A DNA stretch of 35,526 nucleotides from JBJKPP01 sp046706145 (GCA_046706145.1 JBJKPP010000122.1:1-35526), one strand, 5' to 3'. Positions 17,147 through 25,373 are shown, numbered from the stretch's first letter. The notes: generated from the sequence alone by a model not told the origin. Made by a program: numbers and translations.

Positions 17147-18982
17147 CTACTCAACTGTAACACTTTTTGCAAGATTTCTCGGCTGGTCAACATTTAATCC
17201 CTTCTTAACTGCAATATGATAGGCAAGAAGCTGCAAAGGAATTACAGTGAGAATGGGCATTAACATTCTTATCGTATCAGGGATTTTTATACTATAATCT
17301 ACCATCTTATCAATTTTATCGTCACACTCGCTAGCGATTGCTATAATCCTTCCCTTTCTTGCTTTTACTTCTTCAATATTGCTAATAATTTTATCGTAGG
17401 TAGAATCTTTTGGGGCAATGAAAATAGCCGGCATATTGTCGTCAATTAAAGCAATTGGTCCATGTTTCATTTCTGCAGCAGGATATCCTTCCGCATGGAT
17501 ATAAGAAATTTCTTTGAGTTTTAAAGCTCCTTCAAGAGCAACCGGAAAATTATATCCTCTTCCAAGATACAGGAAATTGCTTGCGTCCTTAAATTCTTCG
17601 GCTATATGTTCGATCTGTTTATTCAAAGCAAGTATTTTTTCTATTTTATTAGGAAGAGAAAGAAGTTCTTCACCAATTTTTCTGCCATCTACAATGCTCA
17701 TATCTTTTTTACGTGCAATCAACAAAGTAATAAGTGCTAAGACAATCAACTGTGAAGTAAATGCCTTTGTCGAAGCTACTCCAATTTCTGGTCCTGCGTG
17801 CGTGTAAACTCCGGCAACGCTTTCCCTCGCAATTGAACTTCCCACTACATTACAAATTCCAAGAACCAAGGCACCTTTGTTTTTTGCTTCTCTAAGTGCA
17901 GCCAGGGTATCGGCGGTTTCGCCGCTCTGTGTTATAAAAAATATTGCATCATCCGTATGTACAATTGGGTTTCTGTATCTGAATTCTGAGGCGTATTCCA
18001 CTTCAGTTGGAATTCTGGCAAACTGCTCAAACATATATTCTCCCACCAAACCAGAATGCCATGAAGTCCCGCATGCAGAAATAATAATCCTTTTAGAATT
18101 TGCAAGCTTGTCAACAACTGATTCCAGCCCACCTAGCTTTGCATTACCATCCTCTGATATAATTCTTCCTCTCATGGAATTTCTGATAGATTCAGGTTGC
18201 TCCATGATTTCTTTAAGCATAAAATGTTCATATCCACCCTTATCAATTTCATCCAGCGACATATCAATTTCCATAACTTCCTTTTCAATATCATCATCGG
18301 CTATAGTTTTTGCAACAAATTTATCCTTAAAGACTTCAACCAATTCCCCATCTTCTAAATAAACAACCTGTTTTGTATGCGATAGAATTGCAGAGACATC
18401 GGATGCAATGAAATTTTCATTATCACCAATTCCAAGAACTAACGGAGAGCCTTTTCGGGCAGCAACTATTTTATCAGGTTCGCCCATATATATTACAGCC
18501 AGTCCGTAAGTTCCTTCAACTTCGTTTAATGCAAACCTCACTGCCTTAAAAAGAGGGTAGCCTTTCTTAATAAAACTATCAATTAAATGCACAAGCACTT
18601 CTGAATCGGTATCAGTATTAAAACCATAACCCAATTTTTTCAAACTAATTTTTAGAGTCTGATAATTTTCTATTATTCCATTATGAATTATAAAAAGCGA
18701 TTTGTCTTCGTTAAAGTGAGGATGAGCGTTGGTTTCATTTGGAACACCGTGCGTTGCCCAGCGCGTATGCCCAATGCCTATGGTAGAAAACTGTGTTGTG
18801 GCATTTTCTAGTTTTTCTTCGAGCAGAGACACCTTTCCTTTATTCTTAATAAGACATGAATTACCATTTGAGAAAAAGGCAATTCCTGCAGAATCATATC
18901 CCCTGTATTCAAGTCTTTTTAGACCATTTATTAGAATTGGAACGCAGTTTTTTTCTCCTATGTATCCAACTATTCCACACAT
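17147..18982 (-). CDS. glmS: Glutamine--fructose-6-phosphate aminotransferase (isomerising)
   Basis: Makes glucosamine-6-phosphate from fructose-6-phosphate and glutamine, the first committed step to UDP-GlcNAc for peptidoglycan and lipid A. The 611-aa length is standard. The frame opens with MCGIVGYIG, in which Cys2 is the glutaminase nucleophile after Met removal. GHTRWATHG and HNGIIENY of the class II glutaminase domain follow. Two SIS isomerase domains carry ACGTSWHSG and SQSGETADT-type motifs (the latter read here as TQSGETADT), then GRGYNFPVALEGALKLKE, and the end DQPRNLAKSVTVE is canonical. There is no glmS ribozyme-like structure that I can recognise in the 160-bp leader; an inverted repeat there is listed separately. 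Confidence 0.97.
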   Translation of the reverse strand: MCGIVGYIGEKNCVPILINGLKRLEYRGYDSAGIAFFSNGNSCLIKNKGKVSLLEEKLENATTQFSTIGIGHTRWATHGVPNETNAHPHFNEDKSLFIIHNGIIENYQTLKISLKKLGYGFNTDTDSEVLVHLIDSFIKKGYPLFKAVRFALNEVEGTYGLAVIYMGEPDKIVAARKGSPLVLGIGDNENFIASDVSAILSHTKQVVYLEDGELVEVFKDKFVAKTIADDDIEKEVMEIDMSLDEIDKGGYEHFMLKEIMEQPESIRNSMRGRIISEDGNAKLGGLESVVDKLANSKRIIISACGTSWHSGLVGEYMFEQFARIPTEVEYASEFRYRNPIVHTDDAIFFITQSGETADTLAALREAKNKGALVLGICNVVGSSIARESVAGVYTHAGPEIGVASTKAFTSQLIVLALITLLIARKKDMSIVDGRKIGEELLSLPNKIEKILALNKQIEHIAEEFKDASNFLYLGRGYNFPVALEGALKLKEISYIHAEGYPAAEMKHGPIALIDDNMPAIFIAPKDSTYDKIISNIEEVKARKGRIIAIASECDDKIDKMVDYSIKIPDTIRMLMPILTVIPLQLLAYHIAVKKGLNVDQPRNLAKSVTVE

Positions 18983-18991
18983 AATTTTATT

Positions 18992-19021
18992 CCATTATTT
19001 ATATTAAATAACCAATAATGG
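18992..19021. promoter_or_regulatory. Inverted repeat in the glmS upstream region
   Basis: A perfect 8-bp inverted repeat CCATTATT/AATAATGG with a 14-bp spacer lies 10 bp before the glmS start, around a minus-strand TATAAA (18998-19003) that could be a -10 box. The position suggests an operator or an mRNA hairpin near the ribosome site. It is an AT-rich repeat, so chance is a real alternative. Confidence 0.25.
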
Positions 19022-19144
19022 CACAAAAATAATGCCCCATTTAACAATAAAATGCATCAAAAATCAAAGCAAATATCGAGTCACTTAGATTGCAGATGAT
19101 AAATTTTGAATTATAGGTAAAAAATGAGACAATTCAGAACAGTT

Positions 19145-20089
19145 TTATTCCTTAACGACTTTCCGAAAATAATCTACAGTGATTTTTAATCCTTCTTTTC
19201 TATCAATTTTAGGCGTCCAATTTAATATTTTTTTTGCCTTTGTTATATCTGGTTGTCTCACCTTCGGATCATCTTCGGGTAACGGTGTGTATATAATTTT
19301 ACTTTTTGTCTTGAACAATCTTAATACTTCTTCAGCAAATTCTTTAATTGTTATTTCATCAGGATTACCAATATTGACCGGTTCGGTTTCTTTAGAAAGA
19401 AGCAGTTTAAAAATGCCATTAACCAAATCAGACACATAACAAAAGCTCCTGGTTTGTGAACCGTCCCCAAAAACGGTTATATCTTCCCCTTTTAATGCTT
19501 GACTAATAAATGCAGGAAGAGCTCTGCCGTCATTAATTCTCATCCTTGGGCCGTATGTATTAAAAATTCTAACGATTCTGGTTTCCAAACCATGATACCT
19601 ATGATAAGCCATTGTCATAGCTTCGGCAAATCTTTTTGCTTCGTCATAAACTCCACGGGGACCTATTGGATTTACGTTTCCCCAATAACTTTCATTCTGC
19701 GGATGAATATTTGGATCCCCATAAACTTCAGAAGTAGATGCCAATAGGAAAACTGCTTTCTTTTCCTTAGCTAATCCAAGTGCTTTATGAGTTCCCAAAG
19801 AACCAACTTTTAAGGTTTGTATTGGAAGTTTAAGGTAATCTATTGGACTGGCAGGAGAAGCAAAGTGAAGTATGTAATCGATTTTACCAGGTAAAAATAT
19901 ATAATTTGTCACATCATGTTTTACAAATTGAAAATTGTCATTGCCAGCTAGATGGGCGATATTGTCAGGATTTCCTGTTATTAAATTATCAATACAAATT
20001 ACTTTAAAACCTTCAGACAATAATTTATCGCAGAGATGGGAACCAAGAAATCCTGCGCCGCCGGTGACAACAGCAGTTGGTTTATCCAT
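19145..20089 (-). CDS. NAD-dependent sugar-nucleotide epimerase/decarboxylase (UDP-glucuronate decarboxylase-like)
   Basis: The 314-aa extended short-chain dehydrogenase has the NAD-binding GGAGFLGSHL (10-19), the catalytic TSEVYGDP region (119-126), YDEAK with Tyr148 and Lys152, and the substrate-side TYGPRMRINDGRALPAF and GDGSQTRSFCYVSD stretches. This set, especially PRGVYDEAKRFAEA and the RINDGR loop, is typical of UDP-xylose synthase (UXS), which oxidises and decarboxylates UDP-glucuronate. A related nucleotide-sugar 4-epimerase remains possible. The product would feed exopolysaccharide or lipopolysaccharide. It sits between glmS and the ybaB-ftsX operon with over 150 bp on each side, so it is probably transcribed alone. 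Confidence 0.88.
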   Translation of the reverse strand: MDKPTAVVTGGAGFLGSHLCDKLLSEGFKVICIDNLITGNPDNIAHLAGNDNFQFVKHDVTNYIFLPGKIDYILHFASPASPIDYLKLPIQTLKVGSLGTHKALGLAKEKKAVFLLASTSEVYGDPNIHPQNESYWGNVNPIGPRGVYDEAKRFAEAMTMAYHRYHGLETRIVRIFNTYGPRMRINDGRALPAFISQALKGEDITVFGDGSQTRSFCYVSDLVNGIFKLLLSKETEPVNIGNPDEITIKEFAEEVLRLFKTKSKIIYTPLPEDDPKVRQPDITKAKKILNWTPKIDRKEGLKITVDYFRKVVKE

Positions 20090-20262
20090 TTAATTATATC
20101 CTCCTAAAGATTGAATATTATAATGTGACAACTTTAACCTTCCTTCAAGATTTTTTTCATAAGTTTTCTTAATATACTAATTTTTCCTGCTACGGAAACA
20201 TAGACCATTAGTTGTAAATTACTGGAATTATAGTGCATATATATTAGGATATTGAAAAGAAT

Positions 20263-21123
20263 TTAAATTTTAAGATTAATCTTTCGCAGCGCAAATATGC
20301 TAACGAAAAAACATAATACCGGACCAACTAGCAAGAGAACCAATGCATAGTAATTTGCTGATTCCACAAAAGATTTGAAGTAAACCAGACTATCAAAATA
20401 TTTTAATATAAGTAAAAATATGCCGAGAGCAATTAGACCAGCTATAAAACCTATGAAAACTCCATTTATAATCACGGGTATTTTTATTGTTGAAAGTTTT
20501 GCGCCTACTAATTTCATCGTTTCGAGTTCTTCCTCTTTCAAACTTATAACCAATTTAATTGTACTGTAAACAATGTAAAGTGATATTAAGAAAAGAATTG
20601 TTGTAATAAGGAATACATATTTCTTCACATTATCAAGGAAAGACAATATAGACTCTGCAAATTTGTATTGATAAACAACGTCATCGACCCCATTAATTTG
20701 TGATAATTCATTTGTAATTTTGCTTAGTTCACCTTCCTTAACATAATCTTCCTTAAGTGTGATGGCAAACGAAACCGGTAGCGGATTGTAATCAATGATT
20801 TTTCTGAAATCCTCCCCTGTTTCTTTTATAAAGTCCTGTGCTGCTTCCTGTTTATCAATAAAATGGATTGAGCTGACATAATCTTTGCCCTGAATTAATT
20901 TTTGCATATCATCGATCTGCGATTTCGATAAACCATCTTTCAAAAAGACGTTCATCGTAATCTTATTTTTCACGGTAGATTGAAATTTATATGAGAGTTG
21001 TATTACAACCAGCGAAGCTACTATCAGCAAAACTGAAATGCTTGTCGATATCAACGAAAGAATAAATGAAGATTTAGCTCTTCCTATTGATTTAAATGCT
21101 TCCTTAAACCAAAATCTAATCAT
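20263..21123 (-). CDS. ftsX: Cell division protein FtsX (permease-like)
   Basis: FtsX pairs with the ATPase FtsE at the divisome and activates peptidoglycan hydrolases. The 286-aa protein has the expected plan: a cytoplasmic N-terminal stretch, a first membrane helix (about 20-45), an extracytoplasmic domain (46-165) with the family-type segments NVFLKDGLSKSQIDDM and DVVYQYKFAESIL, then three more helices (about 170-195, 215-240, 255-280) with LKEEELETMKLVGA between helices two and three. It is the last gene of the minus-strand operon, 9 nt after the second lipoprotein gene. No ftsE is encoded in the window. Confidence 0.9.
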   Translation of the reverse strand: MIRFWFKEAFKSIGRAKSSFILSLISTSISVLLIVASLVVIQLSYKFQSTVKNKITMNVFLKDGLSKSQIDDMQKLIQGKDYVSSIHFIDKQEAAQDFIKETGEDFRKIIDYNPLPVSFAITLKEDYVKEGELSKITNELSQINGVDDVVYQYKFAESILSFLDNVKKYVFLITTILFLISLYIVYSTIKLVISLKEEELETMKLVGAKLSTIKIPVIINGVFIGFIAGLIALGIFLLILKYFDSLVYFKSFVESANYYALVLLLVGPVLCFFVSIFALRKINLKI

Positions 21124-21132
21124 AATAATTTC

Positions 21133-21642
21133 TTAGTAGTTAGATTCATCAATCCATTGAGTAATGGCCCACTTTCCAGTAGTGGGATTTTTATGCAAAG
21201 ATAAATTTACTCTCCCATCAACACTTACAACATCTGTAGGATTAAAAGTTACAGTTAGATTAAATGCCCGGACAATGTTGGCATTAAGAGAATCTACAGA
21301 AGACAAAACTGTTTGGTCCCAAACTAAATCCAATCTTTGCGTATTTTGGAAAAGTCCATAAGTTGTTTTCATTTCTTCATCTCTTCCCCATGAAACATCG
21401 AAATTCTGGTCGTAATCCCTATATGTAAATGTAAAATTCTGGCTAATAAACTGTCCGTATATAATTGTATCTTTAAAAGTATAAGCATACTGAAAATTCT
21501 GGAAGACACCGTCTATAGTTTTCAAGTCTGATAAGGTTGAACCCGAACTACTGGGATTTGTATCTAATGCGGGAGAAAAAGGATTTTTACAACCAATCAT
21601 AGCGACGCAAAGAATTGGAAAAATAAGCCTATTAAATTTCAT
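21133..21642 (-). CDS. Lipoprotein with NTF2-like domain, second of a pair
   Basis: From the ATG at 21642 the protein is 169 aa and opens with a classic lipoprotein signal: Lys2, Arg5, a hydrophobic run and the lipobox MIGC (Cys18). A longer frame from 21672 would bury this signal, so the inner ATG, one base after the upstream stop, is preferred. The mature part has a Ser/Pro-rich tether, then an NTF2-like alpha+beta arrangement (FQNFQYAYTFKDTIIYGQFI, a FTFTYRDYDQNF strand, and a final strand GKWAITQWIDESNY). It appears related in plan to the lipoprotein encoded just upstream, though similarity is low. The role is unknown; its position before ftsX suggests an envelope function. Confidence 0.75.
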   Translation of the reverse strand: MKFNRLIFPILCVAMIGCKNPFSPALDTNPSSSGSTLSDLKTIDGVFQNFQYAYTFKDTIIYGQFISQNFTFTYRDYDQNFDVSWGRDEEMKTTYGLFQNTQRLDLVWDQTVLSSVDSLNANIVRAFNLTVTFNPTDVVSVDGRVNLSLHKNPTTGKWAITQWIDESNY

Positions 21643-21643
21643 T

Positions 21644-22222
21644 TCAATAAGAAAGCTGCCCTTTAAGCTCACTCCAGCTAGGCAGACTGGTATTTTTATT
21701 ATCCTGCCACGAGTAAATTACCCAAAAACTTCTTGAATCCCTAACCATCTTAAAAGTCAAATCTCCTTGATAATTCTCTGGAGTATTCGGATCTGAAAAA
21801 GGAATATCCAACACATAGGAAGCAGTATATATAACACTGTCTGCCAGAGTATTTCTTGAAATCTCATTTAGTGAAATCGTAATTTTGGCATTACTCTTAA
21901 CTTTTGTTGTTAAACTGTTAAAGTATTGGCTCTCTTTTTGAACGCCCCAGTTTTCTGAAAGAACCGGGTATAAAGAAACAGCCTGGCTAGAGGGATAAAA
22001 GTGATAAGTTTGCTTGGTAAAGTTACTGTCGGAAAAAGATGCTACATAATTTTGAACGTTCAAATCAATAAGAGAATTTTCGAAGTTACTTATTAGATCA
22101 TCAACGGTTACAGGTGGTTGATAGTCTGACCTCGATTGATTTGGGGGCTGCGCAGTTCTGGTTTGGAATAAGTCACAGCCAAAGAAAAATAAAGCAAAAA
22201 ATAACATGAATGCGAATCTCAT
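21644..22222 (-). CDS. Lipoprotein with NTF2-like domain, first of a pair
   Basis: The 192-aa protein begins MRFAF with a hydrophobic run ending in the lipobox FFGC (Cys16), so it should be lipid-anchored in the envelope. A Gln/Pro/Ser-rich tether (about 17-38) is followed by a domain of NTF2-like design: helix DLISNFENSLIDLNVQNYV, segment FSDSNFTKQTYHFYP, and late strands SFWVIYSWQD. Its start overlaps the stop of the methyltransferase gene by 4 nt (ATGA type), implying translational coupling, and its stop is one base ahead of the next lipoprotein start. I do not recognise a specific family. Confidence 0.78.
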   Translation of the reverse strand: MRFAFMLFFALFFFGCDLFQTRTAQPPNQSRSDYQPPVTVDDLISNFENSLIDLNVQNYVASFSDSNFTKQTYHFYPSSQAVSLYPVLSENWGVQKESQYFNSLTTKVKSNAKITISLNEISRNTLADSVIYTASYVLDIPFSDPNTPENYQGDLTFKMVRDSRSFWVIYSWQDNKNTSLPSWSELKGQLSY

Positions 22223-22953
22223 CTCTCAGCTATTATGATAATTCTCTTTGATGTATCAATATCAAAATTATTCCCCTTAGAATCTCCGAATATATTCTTA
22301 ATTCTCATATTTCTTTTCAAAATTTCTTCTACGAGCTCAGATTTATAATACATCCTTACATTTTCTTCAAATCTTTTTTCAATTCCATCTTTTAAAATTT
22401 TTATTTTCTTTACTACACGGTTCCCTATTATACTTCTCTCTTGAATTATTTTTGTTCCATTGGTTTTTTCTTCGGATAATTTCACCAAATTATTCTCAAC
22501 ATAATTTCTATTGAAATAGTCTAAGACAAAGGAACCTTTTTCAGACAACTGTTTATTTACAAAGTCAAATAATCTAAAATTCTTTTCATCTTCTTCAAAG
22601 TAGCCGAAACTTGTAAATAAATTCACAATTAAATCAAACTCTTCATTCACACAGAAATGCCTCATATCAGCCTGAATGAATCTTATATCAACATTGGCAG
22701 CTTGTGCAGAAGCTCTTGCAACTTTAAGCAAATTCTCGCTTAAATCTACAGCAGTAACTTTATATCCGCAACTTGCAAAAAAAATAGAATGTCTGCCCGT
22801 ACCACATGCAAGGTCTAAAATCCCTGCATCCTTTTTAAGATTAGTATTCTTAAGTATCAGATCAACAAGTTTCTTAGCGTCTTTTTCGTTTCTTTTACGA
22901 TAGACATAAAGATATTCTTCTGTATTAAACCAGTCTCTAAACCATTCTGACAT
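22219..22953 (-). CDS. Class I SAM-dependent methyltransferase
   Basis: The 244-aa protein carries motif I ILDLACGTGRHS (45-56) with the acidic post-I strand VTAVDLSENLL and motif II-like IRFIQADMRHF and EFDLIVNLFTSFGYF. The N-terminus (WFRDWFNTEEYLYVY) is typical of a methyltransferase group seen in Bacteroidota and Chlorobi, whose substrate is not known. It overlaps the recR stop by one base (TAATG) and the following lipoprotein start by four, so it is fully embedded in the ybaB-ftsX operon. Whether it methylates a small molecule or a macromolecule cannot be judged. Confidence 0.88.
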   Translation of the reverse strand: MSEWFRDWFNTEEYLYVYRKRNEKDAKKLVDLILKNTNLKKDAGILDLACGTGRHSIFFASCGYKVTAVDLSENLLKVARASAQAANVDIRFIQADMRHFCVNEEFDLIVNLFTSFGYFEEDEKNFRLFDFVNKQLSEKGSFVLDYFNRNYVENNLVKLSEEKTNGTKIIQERSIIGNRVVKKIKILKDGIEKRFEENVRMYYKSELVEEILKRNMRIKNIFGDSKGNNFDIDTSKRIIIIAER

Positions 22954-23549
22954 TAAAATTCACTTCTGCCGAGAACAGCCCTCCCAATTGTAGCTTCATC
23001 GGCAAATTCCAGGTCTCCCCCGATAGGTAAACCTCGCGCAATTCTAGAAATTTTTACTCCAAAAGGTTTCATCAACTTCGCCAAATATAGAGAAGTAGTT
23101 TCACCTTCCGTATCAGGGTTTAAAGCCAATACAACTTCTTTGAAATTTTCATCTTCAAATCTTTTAATCAATTCTTTTATTCTCAAAGAGTCCGGCCCAA
23201 CTCCAGACAAAGGAGAAAGTACACCTCCAAGAACGTGATAAAGTCCGTTATATTCATTGGACTTTTCAATTGCTATAATATCGCTCGCTTCCTCAACAAT
23301 GCACAACAGACTCTTATCTCTTTTGTTACTCATACATATCTCACAAAACTCACCCTCGGCAAGATTAAAACATCTTTTACAAAAATGAAGCCTGGTTTTT
23401 AATTCTTTTATAGCGTGGATAAGATTATCGACATTTTTTTCATCACTTTTGAGAATGTACAGGGCTAGCCGCTGGGCAGTTTTCTTCCCTATACTCGGTA
23501 ATTTTGATAGTTCATCTATTGCGGTCTGTAAAGGTCGGGCAATTTGCAA
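22953..23549 (-). CDS. recR: Recombination mediator protein RecR
   Basis: RecR works with RecO (and RecF) to load RecA on gapped DNA. The 198-aa sequence has the helix-hairpin-helix SKLPSIGKKTAQRLA (15-29), a four-cysteine zinc finger (Cys57, Cys60, Cys69, Cys72), a Toprim domain starting near LLCIVEEASD, the GGVLSPLSGVGP loop, and the conserved end with ARGLPIGGDLEFADEAT. The start is a TTG at 23549, one base after the ybaB stop; no upstream ATG in frame would avoid overlap, and the protein length is already standard. The ybaB-recR pairing is a widely conserved arrangement. Confidence 0.95.
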   Translation of the reverse strand: MQIARPLQTAIDELSKLPSIGKKTAQRLALYILKSDEKNVDNLIHAIKELKTRLHFCKRCFNLAEGEFCEICMSNKRDKSLLCIVEEASDIIAIEKSNEYNGLYHVLGGVLSPLSGVGPDSLRIKELIKRFEDENFKEVVLALNPDTEGETTSLYLAKLMKPFGVKISRIARGLPIGGDLEFADEATIGRAVLGRSEF

Positions 23550-23550
23550 T

Positions 23551-23877
23551 TTACATACCCGGAATGTTTAAACCAGGAGGAATCATTCCTTTTGTCACCT
23601 TTGCCATTTCTTCTTCCATCATTTTATTGGCAGATTGTAAGGCTTTATTAACTGCCGCAACAACCAAATCCTCTAAAATATCCTTTTCTTCTTTATTTAT
23701 GACCTGGGGGTCAATTTCTACGGATACAATCTCTCTGCTTCCTTTTGCTGTGGCCTTTATCATTCCCCCGCCGGCTTCTTCAGTTACTGTTTTATTTTCT
23801 AGTTCACTCTGAACTTTTTGCATCTCTGCCTGCAGTTTCTGAACCTGCTTCAGCATTCCCTGCATTCCACCTTTCAT
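23551..23877 (-). CDS. YbaB/EbfC-family nucleoid-associated protein
   Basis: The 108-aa protein is full length for the family: a glycine/methionine-rich start, a helix MLKQVQKLQAEMQKVQSEL, the central VTEEAGGGMIKATAKGSREIVSVEIDP-type beta region and the DLVVAAVNKALQSANKM helix. Family members form tweezer-like dimers that bind DNA. A perfect AGGAGG lies five bases before the ATG. It is the first gene of the operon leading to recR and ftsX; in many genomes dnaX precedes it, but here a divergent purC-like gene does. Confidence 0.93.
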   Translation of the reverse strand: MKGGMQGMLKQVQKLQAEMQKVQSELENKTVTEEAGGGMIKATAKGSREIVSVEIDPQVINKEEKDILEDLVVAAVNKALQSANKMMEEEMAKVTKGMIPPGLNIPGM

Positions 23878-23916
23878 TAAGGCCTCCTAACTAATTATAT
23901 TTATTATTCTTACAAG

Positions 23917-23930
23917 AATTCTTAAGAATT
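23917..23930. promoter_or_regulatory. 14-bp perfect palindrome between divergent operons
   Basis: AATTCTTAAGAATT, overlapped by a second palindrome AAGAATTCTT (23914-23923), lies between the ybaB start and the promoter of the purC-like operon. Its place suggests a shared operator. No regulator is assigned. Confidence 0.35.
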
Positions 23931-23952
23931 TCACTCAAATATAACAAAAGAA

Positions 23953-23980
23953 TTGACTTTATATATTGAAATTTTATAAT
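23953..23980 (+). promoter_or_regulatory. Sigma70-like promoter of the purC-like/psd/pssA/purS/purQ operon
   Basis: TTGACT (23953-23958), a 16-bp spacer and a perfect TATAAT (23975-23980) sit about 30 bp before the start codon of the first gene. This is the best housekeeping-type promoter in the window. An AAAGG ribosome site follows at 24000-24004. Confidence 0.7.
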
Positions 23981-24010
23981 TTCTAAACACAAAATATCTA
24001 AAGGTAAATT

Positions 24011-24718
24011 TTGGTTAACAAAACTACAAAAAAAGGGGCTCTTATTGAAGACTTTGGAAGAAAGGAACTACCTTTTAATAACCAAAATTTTAGCCTTTTA
24101 GAGTATTCCGACTATTTTAGCAACGGTTTTCAGAAGAAACTTAAGTGCAAAGACCTAGGTAAAAAATTTGCCGCGATTAATTCTTATTTTTTTGAGTATC
24201 TCAACGGTTATAATATTCCAACTGCGTTTCTTGAAGTTGAAAACAGAAACTCTCTCAAATTATTAAAAATTGATAAATTTAAGTTTCACGTTAAAATTCT
24301 AAATTATATTGATAAAAGAACTGCAAAAATTTTTGGCAGAAAAGAAGGTGAGGCGCTGAATCTTCCTTTGTATGAGTTCCACTATGGCGAAGAAAAAGAT
24401 AGTTTAATATCCGAAAGTCACTTATTATCATTTAACCTTTGCACTTTTGACGAATCGAGGCTTATGATTAGAATTTGTTCAAAAGTCAATGCAGTGTTAA
24501 GGTCATTTTTTGAAAGAAGAAATTTATTGTTAGCCGAAGTTAATTGTTATTTCGGCAAACACGAAAATAAAATATATATAGTTGACGATTTTACACCAAA
24601 AAGCCTGCGGGTTTTTAATCAAGATAAAAACTCAAAATGGATTGACCCGTACAAATTAGACTCATCTTCACACGTTAAGAACTATACCGACCAGATCTTC
24701 AACTTAATGAGTGTCTAA
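24011..24718 (+). CDS. PurC-like (SAICAR synthetase fold) protein lacking catalytic residues
   Basis: The 235-aa product aligns along its whole length with PurC by pattern: LLEYSDYFSNG matches the EF-x-D-x-(S/T)A region, then NSYFFEYLNGYNIPTAF, GEALNLPLYEFHYG, LISESH, and DDFTPKSLRVF in place of DEFSPDxxRLW. Key sites are changed. The glycine-lysine loop (RGKAK in E. coli) reads EDFGR, the RNRAAGS substrate loop reads LNYIDKR, the KLEFG segment reads NCYFG, and SPD reads TPK. It is therefore probably not an active SAICAR synthetase but a divergent paralogue, possibly regulatory or with another substrate. The start is TTG with AAAGG six bases upstream. It heads an operon that includes purS and purQ and is 4 nt from psd. 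Confidence 0.75.
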   Translation: MVNKTTKKGALIEDFGRKELPFNNQNFSLLEYSDYFSNGFQKKLKCKDLGKKFAAINSYFFEYLNGYNIPTAFLEVENRNSLKLLKIDKFKFHVKILNYIDKRTAKIFGRKEGEALNLPLYEFHYGEEKDSLISESHLLSFNLCTFDESRLMIRICSKVNAVLRSFFERRNLLLAEVNCYFGKHENKIYIVDDFTPKSLRVFNQDKNSKWIDPYKLDSSSHVKNYTDQIFNLMSV

Positions 24719-24722
24719 ATAA

Positions 24723-25373
24723 ATGTTAACCAGATATGGCTATCATACACTTATCATAATTGCGACCATTTGTGTTTTAATAATTGCCGCAAGTTTCATT
24801 CTTAATGATAACTTAATCAGATTTTTCATTATTTTGTTGTCGCTGTTTTTTCTGGGTTTAACAATTAACTTTTTTAGAGACCCGGAAAGACAAGTTCCTA
24901 AACAAACTAATGTTATTGTTTCGCCTGCGGACGGTAAAGTAATTTTGGTTAAGAAGCTGATGAATCATAAATATGTTACAGGAACTTCTAAGCAGATTTC
25001 AATATTTATGAGTCCATTGGATGTCCATGTGAATAGAATTCCTATAAGCGGTAAAGTTGAGTCTATAGAATATCACAAAGGCAAATTCTTCCAGGCCTTC
25101 ACAGATAAAGCCGCTGAAGAAAATGAAAGAACAGAATTCGGAATTGAAACGAAGTTTGGAAGAGTCTTTTTTACACAAGTCGCAGGTGCTATTGCAAGAA
25201 GAATAATCTATGAAATAAAAGAAAATGACGACGTGATAATTGGAGAACGTTTTGGTATGATAAAATTTGGCAGCAGGGTTGATATAATAGTTCCTGAAAA
25301 TTGGCAGGAAAAAGTGCAGGTTGGCAGTAAAACAACTGCGGGGGAAACTATTCTTTTCGAACACACGACATGA
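24723..25373 (+). CDS. psd: Phosphatidylserine decarboxylase (short, single-domain type)
   Basis: Converts phosphatidylserine to phosphatidylethanolamine at the inner membrane, using a pyruvoyl group made by self-cleavage. The 216-aa size fits the short family. Two N-terminal hydrophobic helices (about 8-28 and 32-50) precede FRDPER (51-56), SPADGKV with Asp70, SPLDVHVNR with His102, and the cleavage site FGSR (182-185), where Ser184 should become the pyruvoyl group. All of these are intact. It is followed within one base by pssA, which supplies its substrate: the pair forms a complete PE branch from CDP-diacylglycerol. Confidence 0.94.
   Translation: MLTRYGYHTLIIIATICVLIIAASFILNDNLIRFFIILLSLFFLGLTINFFRDPERQVPKQTNVIVSPADGKVILVKKLMNHKYVTGTSKQISIFMSPLDVHVNRIPISGKVESIEYHKGKFFQAFTDKAAEENERTEFGIETKFGRVFFTQVAGAIARRIIYEIKENDDVIIGERFGMIKFGSRVDIIVPENWQEKVQVGSKTTAGETILFEHTT

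Noticed and set aside
17877..18362. 161-codon plus-strand frame
   Set aside because: Antisense shadow of glmS; serine/isoleucine-rich composition typical of such shadows.
18983..19144. glmS ribozyme-type riboswitch in the glmS leader
   Set aside because: The 160-bp upstream region is AT-rich and lacks the GC-rich pseudoknotted stems expected for the ribozyme; only a short inverted repeat is seen.
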